Shown here one piece after another: positions 44,758 through 53,302 of a DNA stretch of 64,000 nt. The stretch comes from Paenibacillus senegalimassiliensis (GTDB taxonomy: Bacteria; Bacillota; Bacilli; Paenibacillales; Paenibacillaceae), in assembly GCF_001486585.1 (NCBI RefSeq), contig NZ_LN909046.1, positions 1,488,001 through 1,552,000 on the forward strand, written 5' to 3'. How positions within the stretch are numbered: the first letter of the stretch is position 1; each line of letters begins with the position of its first letter. The position numbers and the translations under genes were made by a program. Below the pieces are notes generated by a model that saw only the letters and a program-made list of their open reading frames with translations, had not been told where the DNA came from and ran no database searches.

Positions 44758-46017
44758 TTAATTACGCAATATTCGGCGCCCTAACGTAATTGCCAGCAAT
44801 ATCATGCTAATCCCGACGATTAATTGCATGCCGAAGACCTGAGTCCAGATCGGCCAAGGCTTAATCCAGGCCAACACCTGTCCCCCAAGCAACGGACCAA
44901 AGAAAGCGGCAACCCCGGTGACCGCAGCGTACATTGCCATATACATCGGGCGCTCGGATTTTGGCGTATCCCCGATGATAAAGTTAAATGCCAGTTGGTT
45001 AAAACCGCCAACCCCGGCACCAAATATCGCATGGGCGACGAACAGCACTGGCAACAGCGGCAGGAAGGATAACCCTCCCCAGCAGAGAATCGAGATTGCG
45101 ATGAGCGGTAGCGTCCAGAACAGCAAGCTGCGGTTGCTAAAGCGGGCATTCAAATTGCCCCACACATAAAAGCTCGCCATCATAAACACCGTCTGAGTGA
45201 CATTGAGCAATGAAATCGTCTGGTAATTAATATGAAGCAATTCGAGCATCACATAGGAATACAGCGGCACGACCATATTTTGCAGGAATAGAAACCCGGC
45301 GAGAAATAAGGTGGCCTTCATAAACAGACCATCCTGGAGCGGCTTGCGCAGCATCGGAATGAATTTGCTCTCGGCGGAACGCTGAAATTCCACATCGGGA
45401 TAAAACGTAAAGATAATGATGTTTGCTACGGCTGCTACCCAAATAATGATGTACAGATACAGGAAACCTTGCGACTGGGGAAAATGATCCAGCATCATAC
45501 CGCCCGCAAACATGACCACTGTATTGAGCGCATTCAGCAGCGTATTGCGAATACCGAAATACCTGCCTCTCACGCGGGCAGGCACGATATCCCCAATCAG
45601 AGAGTTCCACAACATCGCCCCAACAGTATTGAACATAAAGGAAATAATATATAAACCGATGAATGCGGTCACCCAATACTTCTCCGGAAACAAAAACGGA
45701 ATGAGTCCGGTTGAGGACCAGATAATCCGGTTAAAGGCAACAGCCAGCACCAGTGCCCATTTGCGGCTTGCCAACCTTTGAATCAGGAAGGCTACGGCAA
45801 TCTGAGCGATATTGACAAAGGTTGTAATGGCCAGCACAAAGCCAATTTGAGCGGAACTTGCCCCCAGATACAGCAAATATCCCGTCAGAAATTGCCCTGC
45901 CAGCAGGGTTTGGAAAATCGTGGAGGGAATGCCCTCCCATGTAGCAATCATCAGGTTCCGGCGTTGCCGGGAGGTCTTGCGTCCTAATAACGGCCTGTTT
46001 TTCACGCTGCTCCGCAT
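44758..46017 (-). CDS. MFS transporter
   Basis: The 419-residue protein has about 12 hydrophobic helices, e.g. IFQTLLAGQFLTGYLLYLGAS, WVTAFIGLYIISFMFNTVGAMLWNS and a PARVRGRYFGIRN loop that matches the GRYFGxR segment of a poorly characterised MFS group common in Firmicutes. Substrate unknown. It lies upstream of the mutarotase gene on the same strand, so a sugar or glycoside substrate is plausible but not shown. Confidence 0.85.
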   Translation of the reverse strand: MRSSVKNRPLLGRKTSRQRRNLMIATWEGIPSTIFQTLLAGQFLTGYLLYLGASSAQIGFVLAITTFVNIAQIAVAFLIQRLASRKWALVLAVAFNRIIWSSTGLIPFLFPEKYWVTAFIGLYIISFMFNTVGAMLWNSLIGDIVPARVRGRYFGIRNTLLNALNTVVMFAGGMMLDHFPQSQGFLYLYIIIWVAAVANIIIFTFYPDVEFQRSAESKFIPMLRKPLQDGLFMKATLFLAGFLFLQNMVVPLYSYVMLELLHINYQTISLLNVTQTVFMMASFYVWGNLNARFSNRSLLFWTLPLIAISILCWGGLSFLPLLPVLFVAHAIFGAGVGGFNQLAFNFIIGDTPKSERPMYMAMYAAVTGVAAFFGPLLGGQVLAWIKPWPIWTQVFGMQLIVGISMILLAITLGRRILRN

Positions 46018-46115
46018 GATGTTGAAACTCCTTTGTTATTGACCGAATAGTTATGCCCTCTTTTTTGCATACTTCAAATGAATGGACAATCCCGATGAAT
46101 GGAGTGCACTGACGT

Positions 46116-47006
46116 ATGCGCAATGCTGCAAAAACAACCCTACTATGCCTCAGTTTAGCTATTCTGGTTCCCTTGATGGGAGCCTGTGGACAACAAGATC
46201 ATCCTCGCGCCAATTCTGTATCCCGGGGTGGTGGAATGCTGGCGGCAGATACGGGAAACGTGAAGGTCATCGGTGAAACGACCTGGATTCCTGTCAAGCA
46301 GGTAGCGCAAGCGCTGGACTTGCGGATTATGGAGACAGCCGATGCCGCGAGACTTGGCTTCACGGACATCATGTTTGAGGTTTATGAGGGCCACAAACAT
46401 GCCGTATCCTTTGGTTCCCCACTCTCGCTGCCGGAAGCACCGATTCGCGAGAATGGACGTCTTTACATGACCACGGAGGCTGTATCCGCTCTGCTTCATA
46501 CTAACGCCAGCCTTAATCCGACCAGCGGTGCCTTGGAACTCGGAACGATTCGCCTTCAGGATCAGGCAGGTCCCTCTTACAACGATGCTAAGCGCTATGC
46601 TGCCTTCGGCGTTGCGGAGAATCGCGAAGCCATGGTATCGTACGCCAAGCAATACCTGGGTGTTCCTTATGAATTCGGGGCCGCCCCCTATGAGCAATCC
46701 AAAACTTTTGACTGCTCTTCGTTTACCCGTCATGTATTCAAGCGCTTTGGGCAAGATCTCCCACGGCTAGCTCGCGATCAAGCTAAAGAAGGCAGTGATG
46801 TCAGCCGTAGCAATCTGCAAGTGGGCGATCTGATATTCTTCACCGTGCCGGGCCGCTTTCAAGCGGATAGCATCCCCGGACATGTCGGCATCTACATCGG
46901 TGGCGGCAAATTCATCCACACCTGGGGCGATCCCGGAGTGCAGATCAGTTCGATGGATTCGGGCTATTGGAGCGATGTCATCATTTCCATGCGGCGCGTC
47001 CGTTAG
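46116..47006 (+). CDS. NlpC/P60 peptidoglycan endopeptidase lipoprotein
   Basis: The 296-residue protein has a lipoprotein signal with lipobox LMGAC (Cys24), a copper-amine-oxidase-N-like domain (about 45-140, TWIPVKQVAQALDL, RLYMTTEAVSALL) and a C-terminal NlpC/P60 domain (about 168-295) with the catalytic Cys in FDCSSFTRHVF, His in IPGHVGIYIGGGKFIHT and the third polar position nearby. It would cut stem-peptide bonds in peptidoglycan while anchored on the outer face of the membrane. Divergent from the MFS gene. Confidence 0.9.
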   Translation: MRNAAKTTLLCLSLAILVPLMGACGQQDHPRANSVSRGGGMLAADTGNVKVIGETTWIPVKQVAQALDLRIMETADAARLGFTDIMFEVYEGHKHAVSFGSPLSLPEAPIRENGRLYMTTEAVSALLHTNASLNPTSGALELGTIRLQDQAGPSYNDAKRYAAFGVAENREAMVSYAKQYLGVPYEFGAAPYEQSKTFDCSSFTRHVFKRFGQDLPRLARDQAKEGSDVSRSNLQVGDLIFFTVPGRFQADSIPGHVGIYIGGGKFIHTWGDPGVQISSMDSGYWSDVIISMRRVR

Positions 47007-47040
47007 TCCCAGGAAGGCAAGTTAACTGAACCTGAATGAA

Positions 47041-47074
47041 GGAGCCGGAGGCCAGGAGCTTTCCGGCTTCTTTT
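47041..47074 (+). terminator. Terminator of the NlpC/P60 gene
   Basis: GGAGCCGGA (47041-47049) pairs TCCGGCTTC (47062-47070) with a G-U pair, followed by TTTT. Confidence 0.75.
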
Positions 47075-47203
47075 CGGTTCCTTAAAAGTGGTCATTTCAA
47101 GGAATTTCCCTTCGCTTCAAATACAAAGTATAATGAATGTAAGCGCCACTTTCTATATAATATTTGTACATATAAAATGGAATGAATCTTAGAGGAGAAC
47201 GAG

Positions 47204-48118
47204 ATGAACAAGGACGAATTGACACAGGCCTATAAGCTGCTAGGCCTACCTGAAAATGCCTCTCGCGAGGAGGTAGAGAGAGTAGCTGACGTTATACTAC
47301 GTCAGTCCCGCTCTCGCACCTCAAATGCACAGGACAAAGAGCAAAACGAACGGAAGCTTAAAGCGTACAAATTAATTGTGCAGGCCGAGAAACAAGGAGA
47401 AATTGCCGAGATGAGCCGCCAGCGTTATCGCAAGTGGGGCAAATTGGCTGGACCTGCCGAGAGAACAGATGATTTCTTCAGGTTGTACAAGCATTTTGTT
47501 ATCATTGGGCTGGTTGTGATAGCTGCCCTAATCTATGGCACCACAGCTTATCTGGACCATCGCGAGGAGCAAAAACGCCTGGCTGCCCTCCCTCCTATCG
47601 ATCTATCTATCCTGATGATTGGTAACTATATGGCCGATGAAGCTGCGGGAGGAACACCTGCACTGGAACAAGCCATGACGGCGCAGATCCCTGATTTTCA
47701 AAGATTGGAGCTTGAACTGGTATACTTGCCGCTTCAAGGAGAGAACGGAAGTGCTGATATGGCCTACCAGCAAAAAGCGATGGCCATTGTAGCAACATCA
47801 AGTCCGGATATTTATATCACGGATAAGGCTTCCTTCGAATGGCTGGGAGGTGGCGGAGCGTTCTACAATCTGGATGAAGATATTACCCAAGAACTCCAGC
47901 CTCTGCTCACCGAAGATCATGTAATCAAGGCGACATCCGATGACGATGGTGCCGAGCATGTATACGGCATTGATATATCAAGCAGCACTTTGCTGGACGA
48001 ACTGCCTCTTGGCGGCTCGGAAATGATTATCTCCCTGCGGGCTGACATTCAAAATAAGGACAAAGCCATTCATATGATCAAGCAATACTTGGAGCATCTC
48101 CCCAAGGCGGCCGAATAG
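47204..48118 (+). CDS. Membrane protein with J-like cytoplasmic domain and solute-binding-like outer domain
   Basis: The 304-residue protein has a cytoplasmic N-terminal region (1-95) that starts like a J domain (LTQAYKLLGLPENASREEVERVADVIL) but has no HPD tripeptide; a long basic segment follows. One membrane helix lies at about 98-117. The outer part (120-304) contains SPDIYITDKASFEWLGGGGA and FYNLDEDITQELQP, resembling a lobe of extracellular solute-binding proteins. I do not recognise a named family for the whole. GGAGAACGAG precedes the ATG. Terminator overlaps the end of the gene. Confidence 0.75.
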   Translation: MNKDELTQAYKLLGLPENASREEVERVADVILRQSRSRTSNAQDKEQNERKLKAYKLIVQAEKQGEIAEMSRQRYRKWGKLAGPAERTDDFFRLYKHFVIIGLVVIAALIYGTTAYLDHREEQKRLAALPPIDLSILMIGNYMADEAAGGTPALEQAMTAQIPDFQRLELELVYLPLQGENGSADMAYQQKAMAIVATSSPDIYITDKASFEWLGGGGAFYNLDEDITQELQPLLTEDHVIKATSDDDGAEHVYGIDISSSTLLDELPLGGSEMIISLRADIQNKDKAIHMIKQYLEHLPKAAE

Positions 48119-48130
48119 CCGCCTTTTTTT
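48104..48130 (+). terminator. Terminator overlapping the stop codon
   Basis: AAGGCGGC (48104-48111) pairs GCCGCCTT (48118-48125), followed by a T7 run. The stop codon TAG (48116-48118) lies at the loop, so the last codons form the upstream arm. Confidence 0.9.
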
Positions 48131-48143
48131 ATTCATTGATTAT

Positions 48144-48163
48144 TTGTAAGCGATGTCTTACAA
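48144..48163. promoter_or_regulatory. Inverted repeat upstream of lacI (TTGTAAG-N6-CTTACAA)
   Basis: Perfect 7-base arms separated by 6 bases, 9 bases upstream of the AACGCGCGTT operator. Could be a second operator; its factor is unknown. Confidence 0.45.
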
Positions 48164-48171
48164 TAACGATA

Positions 48172-48185
48172 TAAACGCGCGTTTA
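48172..48185. promoter_or_regulatory. LacI operator 1 (regulator autoregulation)
   Basis: TAAACGCGCGTTTA is a perfect 14-base palindrome with the central CG typical of LacI-family operators. It overlaps a TATAAA at 48170-48175 and lies 20 bases before the lacI-type gene. Confidence 0.8.
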
Positions 48186-48204
48186 CGAAAGTGGGGACAG
48201 CCTT

Positions 48205-49257
48205 ATGCGCAGCGAAGATATAGCAAAATTAGCCGGGGTGTCCCGCAGTACCGTATCACGGGTCATCAACAATTATCCGAACGTTCCCGAGGCCACGAGA
48301 GCTAAAGTGCTCCGGGTTATCGAGCAGCATCACTACGAGCCTAACAGCTTCGCCAGAGCGCTCGCGGGCAAACGAACGGATACGATTGGTCTCTTCGCTA
48401 TCAGTATGATTGAGAAGGAAGATACCAGCCGGATTTACCAGAACAGCTACTTCGCCCCGATTGTCGACATGGTCGTTGATACGGCCAATGCCCGCGGGTT
48501 CTATGTGCTGATTCATACGGTATATTCGCCGGGCGACTTCCAGAAGGTGAAGCAGGCCTTTCAGCAGAAACGGATTGACGGCGGGATTCTCGTTGGTACA
48601 CAGAAGGACATCGAACTGGTTCGTGAGATGGTTGGACAAGAAGCGCCTCTGGTGCTGATTGATTACGACATTTCTGAAATCATGGCTGAGCGGCTCAACA
48701 AAAATCATTTGGCCGTTATTAATTCAATGGACTATGAGGGCACGGTTCAGGCTATTGAGTACCTCATTGAACTGGGTCACCGTGAGATCGGGATTATGAA
48801 GGGCCGGATGAATACACATTCGGGACGCGAACGCTATCTTGCTTTTGAGCACACGCTTGATAAATACGGTTTGCCGCTTCGGGATGAATATATTCTGGAA
48901 GGGGAATTCCTGAAAGAAAGTGCCCACCGTGAAGCGCATAGACTGGCAGACCAAGACTCCCTGCCTACGGCCCTATTTTGTTCCAACGACGACATGGCCA
49001 TGATTGCTATGGAAGCGTTTGCCGAGCGTGGAATAAGCGTACCTGATCAGCTTTCTGTCATCGGCTTTGACGATGTAGAGCTGGCTTCGCGGATTACTCC
49101 GAAGCTAACCACCGTTCATCTTCCCGTTGACGAAATGGCCAAGGCGGCTGTCTTAAAGGTGATTGAGTTATGTGATACCAAGCAGCCTACCTTTAGCACC
49201 GTTAGCTTCCCAACCCGCTTGGAGGTTAGAGATTCCTGCAAGCCTCCCGCCAAGTAA
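48205..49257 (+). CDS. LacI family transcriptional regulator of cellobiose use
   Basis: The 350-residue protein has the LacI helix-turn-helix at 1-50 ([27 protein letters not shown]), the hinge helix [18 protein letters not shown], and a periplasmic-binding-like effector domain (about 60-345) with the typical [10 protein letters not shown] and [15 protein letters not shown] segments. It precedes cellobiose phosphorylase, and the same palindromic operator occurs before this gene, before the phosphorylase and before a distant GH3 gene, so it is inferred to be a cellobiose- or glucoside-responsive repressor of all three. Confidence 0.92.
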   Translation: MRSEDIAKLAGVSRSTVSRVINNYPNVPEATRAKVLRVIEQHHYEPNSFARALAGKRTDTIGLFAISMIEKEDTSRIYQNSYFAPIVDMVVDTANARGFYVLIHTVYSPGDFQKVKQAFQQKRIDGGILVGTQKDIELVREMVGQEAPLVLIDYDISEIMAERLNKNHLAVINSMDYEGTVQAIEYLIELGHREIGIMKGRMNTHSGRERYLAFEHTLDKYGLPLRDEYILEGEFLKESAHREAHRLADQDSLPTALFCSNDDMAMIAMEAFAERGISVPDQLSVIGFDDVELASRITPKLTTVHLPVDEMAKAAVLKVIELCDTKQPTFSTVSFPTRLEVRDSCKPPAK

Positions 49258-49314
49258 CAGCATTACGGCACCTCCTTCCCCTCAAGGTGGATGGGGTGTG
49301 CATTTTATCTATTA

Positions 49315-49328
49315 TAAACGCGCGTTCA
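49315..49328. promoter_or_regulatory. LacI operator 2 (cellobiose phosphorylase)
   Basis: TAAACGCGCGTTCA, one base different from operator 1, overlaps a TATTATAA -10-like sequence 24 bases before the phosphorylase start. Confidence 0.8.
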
Positions 49329-49351
49329 CAAATGAAGGGAGAGTTCAATTC

Positions 49352-51793
49352 ATGAAATTTGGAGCATTTGACGATCAACGTAAAGAGTATGTGATTCATA
49401 CACCACAAACCCCTTATCCATGGATCAATTACCTCGGAAATGAGCAATTTTTCGGACTGATTTCCAATACCGCCGGTGGTTACACCTTTTACCGTGATGC
49501 CCGTCTGCGCAGATTGACCCGTTACCGCTATAATAACATTCCGCTGGATACTGGCGGCCGCTATTACTATCTGCGTGATCATGATAATGATGACTTCTGG
49601 ACACCGGGCTGGATGCCAGTCAAGCGCGACCTTGATCACTACGAATGTCGGCATGGATTGGGCTATACCTCAATTACCGGAGAGCGTGGCGGGATATCTG
49701 TAACGCAATTGGCCTTCATTCCGCTGGGTCACAACGCCGAAGTTCATCGCTTGACCGTGAAGAATACAAGCTCGGACACTAAGAAGGTATCCCTCTTCTC
49801 CTTTGCCGAATTCTGTCTGTGGAACGCTCAAGACGATATGACTAACTTCCAGCGCAATCTGAGTACCGGTGAAGTTGAAGTCCTTGACTCCGTTATCTAT
49901 CATAAGACGGAATACCGGGAGCGCCGCAACCATTACGCTTTCTATTCCGTTAACCGCGATATCGACGGTTTTGATACGGACCGTGAAGCATTTGTGGGAC
50001 TGTACAACGGACTCCATGAGCCGCAAGTTGTTGTGGAAGGAAGAGCTTCCAATTCAGTAGCCAGTGGTTGGTCCCCGATCGGCTCTCACGAAATTGTACT
50101 GAAGCTTGCTCCAGGCGAAGAACAAAGCCTCATCTTCATTCTTGGCTATGTAGAAGTGCCGGAAGAAGACAAATGGGAGTCGCTGGGCGTCATCAACAAG
50201 AAACCAGCCCTCGAAATGATCGAGAAATTCGCCACTGACGCCGATGTGGACCAAGCATTAAGTGACCTGGCTGCTTATTGGGACAATCTGCTGTCCAAAT
50301 ATCAAATTGACAGCGGCGACGACAAGTTGAACCGGATGGTGAACATTTGGAATCCGTATCAATGTATGGTTACCTTTAACATGTCACGTTCCGCTTCCTA
50401 TTTCGAATCCGGCATCGGGCGCGGGATGGGCTTCCGTGACTCCAACCAGGATTTGCTCGGCTTCGTCCATCAAATTCCTGAGCGGGCCAAAGAGCGTATT
50501 CTCGATATCGCTGCTACTCAGTTTGAGGACGGTAGCGCCTACCACCAATATCAACCCCTTACCAAGAAAGGGAACAACGAAGTAGGCAGCGGCTTCAACG
50601 ATGATCCATTATGGCTTGTACTCGGCACCGCAGCTTATATTAAGGAAACCGGTGACGTAAGCATCTTGGACGAACAAGTACCGTTTGACAGCAATCCGGA
50701 CAATACGGCTACCCTGTTCGAGCACTTGAAGCGCTCCTTCTATCATGTGGTGCATAACCTGGGTCCACACGGCTTGCCATTGATTGGACGTGCAGACTGG
50801 AATGACTGCCTGAACCTCAACTGCTTCTCCAAAGAGCCAGGCGAGTCGTTCCAGACTACGGCAAACATTGAAGGCCGCGTTGCAGAATCCGTCTTTATTG
50901 CCGGCTTGTTCGTCTTCGTTGGTCCTGACTTTGCGGAAATTTGCCGGATGCGGGGACTTGATTCCGAAGCTGGCGAAGCGCTTAAGCTGACGGAGGAAAT
51001 GCGCAAGACCACCTTGGAGCATGGCTTTGACGGCGATTGGTTCCTGCGGGCCTACGACCATTATGGCGAGAAGATCGGTAGTAAGGAAAATGAAGAAGGT
51101 CAGATCTTCATCGAGCCGCAAGGCATTTGCGTAATGGCCGGTATCGGTGTAGAAGAAGGTCAAGCAGCCAAGGCACTCACCTCTGTCGAGGAACGCCTGG
51201 ATACCAAATATGGCATCGTCCTGCAACAACCGCCATATTCCAAGTATTACTTGAACCTGGGCGAAATCTCCACCTATCCGCCGGGCTACAAAGAGAATGC
51301 CGGTATTTTCTGCCATAACAACCCATGGATCATGATTGCCGAAACCGTATTAGGACATGGCAACCGGGCCTTCGATGTGTACGCGAAGATTGCTCCGGCT
51401 TATCTGGAGGATATTAGCGAGGTTCACCGTATGGAGCCTTATGTTTACTCACAAATGATTGCCGGTAAAGATGCCGTGCGTCATGGCGAAGCCAAAAACT
51501 CCTGGCTCACCGGCACAGCGGCCTGGAACTATGTAGCGATTACGCAATCTATTCTCGGTGTGCAAGCCGACTTTGCCGGTCTGAAGGTCGACCCTTGTAT
51601 TCCAGCCGCTTGGGACGGATACGAGATTACGCGTGTGTTCCGTGGCGATACTTATGTCATCAAGGTAAACAACCCGAATCATGTTGAGAAAGGCGTTGCC
51701 AGCATCACGGTCGATGGTCAATCTATTGAAGGCAATATTATCAAACCAGCAGGCGATGGCGCCATTCATCAGGTTGAAGTCGTGCTTGGCTAA
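49352..51793 (+). CDS. Cellobiose phosphorylase (GH94)
   Basis: The enzyme splits cellobiose with phosphate into glucose 1-phosphate and glucose, saving ATP. I place the start at the ATG at 49352, after GGGAGAG; it gives 813 residues ([15 protein letters not shown]), the usual length. An upstream open extension overlaps the regulator and operator and is not coding. The beta-sandwich N-domain (about 1-290) is followed by the (alpha/alpha)6 barrel (about 320-730). Diagnostic motifs: [10 protein letters not shown] (334-343), [12 protein letters not shown] (360-371) and [10 protein letters not shown] (481-490), which holds the general-acid aspartate. No signal peptide, so cytoplasmic. Confidence 0.95.
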   Translation: MKFGAFDDQRKEYVIHTPQTPYPWINYLGNEQFFGLISNTAGGYTFYRDARLRRLTRYRYNNIPLDTGGRYYYLRDHDNDDFWTPGWMPVKRDLDHYECRHGLGYTSITGERGGISVTQLAFIPLGHNAEVHRLTVKNTSSDTKKVSLFSFAEFCLWNAQDDMTNFQRNLSTGEVEVLDSVIYHKTEYRERRNHYAFYSVNRDIDGFDTDREAFVGLYNGLHEPQVVVEGRASNSVASGWSPIGSHEIVLKLAPGEEQSLIFILGYVEVPEEDKWESLGVINKKPALEMIEKFATDADVDQALSDLAAYWDNLLSKYQIDSGDDKLNRMVNIWNPYQCMVTFNMSRSASYFESGIGRGMGFRDSNQDLLGFVHQIPERAKERILDIAATQFEDGSAYHQYQPLTKKGNNEVGSGFNDDPLWLVLGTAAYIKETGDVSILDEQVPFDSNPDNTATLFEHLKRSFYHVVHNLGPHGLPLIGRADWNDCLNLNCFSKEPGESFQTTANIEGRVAESVFIAGLFVFVGPDFAEICRMRGLDSEAGEALKLTEEMRKTTLEHGFDGDWFLRAYDHYGEKIGSKENEEGQIFIEPQGICVMAGIGVEEGQAAKALTSVEERLDTKYGIVLQQPPYSKYYLNLGEISTYPPGYKENAGIFCHNNPWIMIAETVLGHGNRAFDVYAKIAPAYLEDISEVHRMEPYVYSQMIAGKDAVRHGEAKNSWLTGTAAWNYVAITQSILGVQADFAGLKVDPCIPAAWDGYEITRVFRGDTYVIKVNNPNHVEKGVASITVDGQSIEGNIIKPAGDGAIHQVEVVLG

Positions 51794-51816
51794 AATCTCA
51801 TAAACACTCTTTCAGT

Positions 51817-51850
51817 CCCCCTTGTATCCTATTGATTCAAGGGGGTTTTT
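51817..51850 (+). terminator. Terminator of cellobiose phosphorylase
   Basis: CCCCCTTG-type stem (51817-51824) pairing CAAGGGGG (51838-51845) followed by TTTTT. Confidence 0.92.
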
Positions 51851-51928
51851 AGTTCTATACCATTTGGCACACCAGGTGCTATAATCAATGGTATAATTAA
51901 CCTATCTTCCAAGGAGGTCTTGATCCCA

Positions 51929-53179
51929 ATGTCATGGTTCAACCAGCTCCCCCTATCGCGCAAGATCACAGCCGCATGCTATATGGTCGCAGCGCTATTC
52001 GCTATCCCTGCTTTGCTGGTATTCATCGTCTTAGGACATATCTTTATCGGTATTTTATTCGTGGTTGTCTTGGCAGCGCTTACTTATCCTCTATCAAGCT
52101 ATGTCAAGAAGGCGCTCACGGATTCCTTCTCGGACATCTCCAGTGCCTCCGCCAAGATTGCCAAGGGCGATTTCACCGGACGCATCATGGAAACCGGCGG
52201 CATGGATGAGCTTAGCCGCTCCTTCAACAGCATGGTGGACAAGCTGCGGAAGATTCTGCAAGAGACTTCGGACATTACCCGCAAGGTTATGGATTCCAGT
52301 CGCAGCATCTCGGATCGGAACCAACAGTTAATTGAGGTTATGACCCAAGTCACCCATTCCTCTAACGAGCTTGCGCTTGGTGCTAATGCCATCTCCGAGG
52401 ATGTTGGCGGCATGAAGGATGCCATTGGGGAGATTGAACTCAAGGTCACCAATTATACGGAGTCTACCCGGGAAATGAACAAGCGTTCAGCGGAAACCCT
52501 GGAGCTTGTAGAACGCGGACGTGAGTCAGTTTCGCGGCAGGCCAGTGGAATGCGCAAGAACATCGAAGCTACAGAGAAAGTCGCCGAATCTATTGAAGCC
52601 CTGGCCAGAAATGCCCAAGGCATTACCCGGATTACAGCAACGATCTCGGAGATTGCCGAGCAGACCAACCTGCTATCCCTGAACGCTTCCATTGAAGCAG
52701 CACGAGCCGGAGAGCACGGCGCTGGTTTTGCGGTGGTTGCCCACGAAGTTCGCAAGCTGGCCGAGGAATCTACGGCTTCCACAAAGGAGGTATTTGGCCT
52801 CGTTCGCAGCATTGAGCAGGATGTGCAGCAAGCCGGGCATAACATCAAGATCAATGAAGAGGTCGTCCAGCAACAAAGCGGGATGATTCGGGAAGCGGAG
52901 CAGATTTTCCAGGATATCGTCCACAGCTTTCAATATATTACGGAAGAAATGGCAGCCTTCTCTAAGGAAAGTGAAGCCATGCTGGAAAGTGCCCAAGGCA
53001 TCTCCGCAGCCATTCAGAACATTTCAGCCATTACCGAGCAATCTGCGGCAGGCACCCAGGAAGTGTCTGCATCCATGAACGAGCAAATCACCTCCATTCA
53101 GGCCATGGCCGATGAGACGGAAGCGATGAAGAACGCTGTATTCCAACTGCAAAAGACGATACATATTTTCAAATTTTAG
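51929..53179 (+). CDS. Methyl-accepting chemotaxis protein without extracellular sensor
   Basis: The 416-residue protein (ATG 51929, AAGGAGG upstream) has two close membrane helices (about 15-60) with only a few residues between them, a HAMP-like region (about 62-120, [29 protein letters not shown]) and a full signalling domain with the kinase/CheW-binding tip [26 protein letters not shown] and [13 protein letters not shown]. Lacking a ligand-binding loop, it may sense membrane or cytoplasmic state (energy, redox) or work with a partner. Monocistronic, placed between sugar genes. Confidence 0.92.
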   Translation: MSWFNQLPLSRKITAACYMVAALFAIPALLVFIVLGHIFIGILFVVVLAALTYPLSSYVKKALTDSFSDISSASAKIAKGDFTGRIMETGGMDELSRSFNSMVDKLRKILQETSDITRKVMDSSRSISDRNQQLIEVMTQVTHSSNELALGANAISEDVGGMKDAIGEIELKVTNYTESTREMNKRSAETLELVERGRESVSRQASGMRKNIEATEKVAESIEALARNAQGITRITATISEIAEQTNLLSLNASIEAARAGEHGAGFAVVAHEVRKLAEESTASTKEVFGLVRSIEQDVQQAGHNIKINEEVVQQQSGMIREAEQIFQDIVHSFQYITEEMAAFSKESEAMLESAQGISAAIQNISAITEQSAAGTQEVSASMNEQITSIQAMADETEAMKNAVFQLQKTIHIFKF

Positions 53180-53205
53180 AGCTCGTATCATCGCAACACC
53201 AACAC

Positions 53206-53260
53206 AAAAGGAACCTTGCACTTCCACGATTTTCTGTGGTCTCAAGGTTCCTTTTATTTT
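53206..53260 (+). terminator. Terminator of the chemoreceptor gene
   Basis: Perfect 13-base stem AAAAGGAACCTTG/CAAGGTTCCTTTT, followed by ATTTT; an inner CCAC/GTGG stem extends it. Confidence 0.92.
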
Positions 53261-53302
53261 AGATCATATATAAAATTGCATGCTGCTTGGGCTGATATTC
53301 GT

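Noticed and set aside
49163..49351. Extended N-terminus of the cellobiose phosphorylase frame
   Set aside because: It overlaps the regulator gene and operator 2, and the ATG at 49352 has the ribosome site and the family N-terminus.
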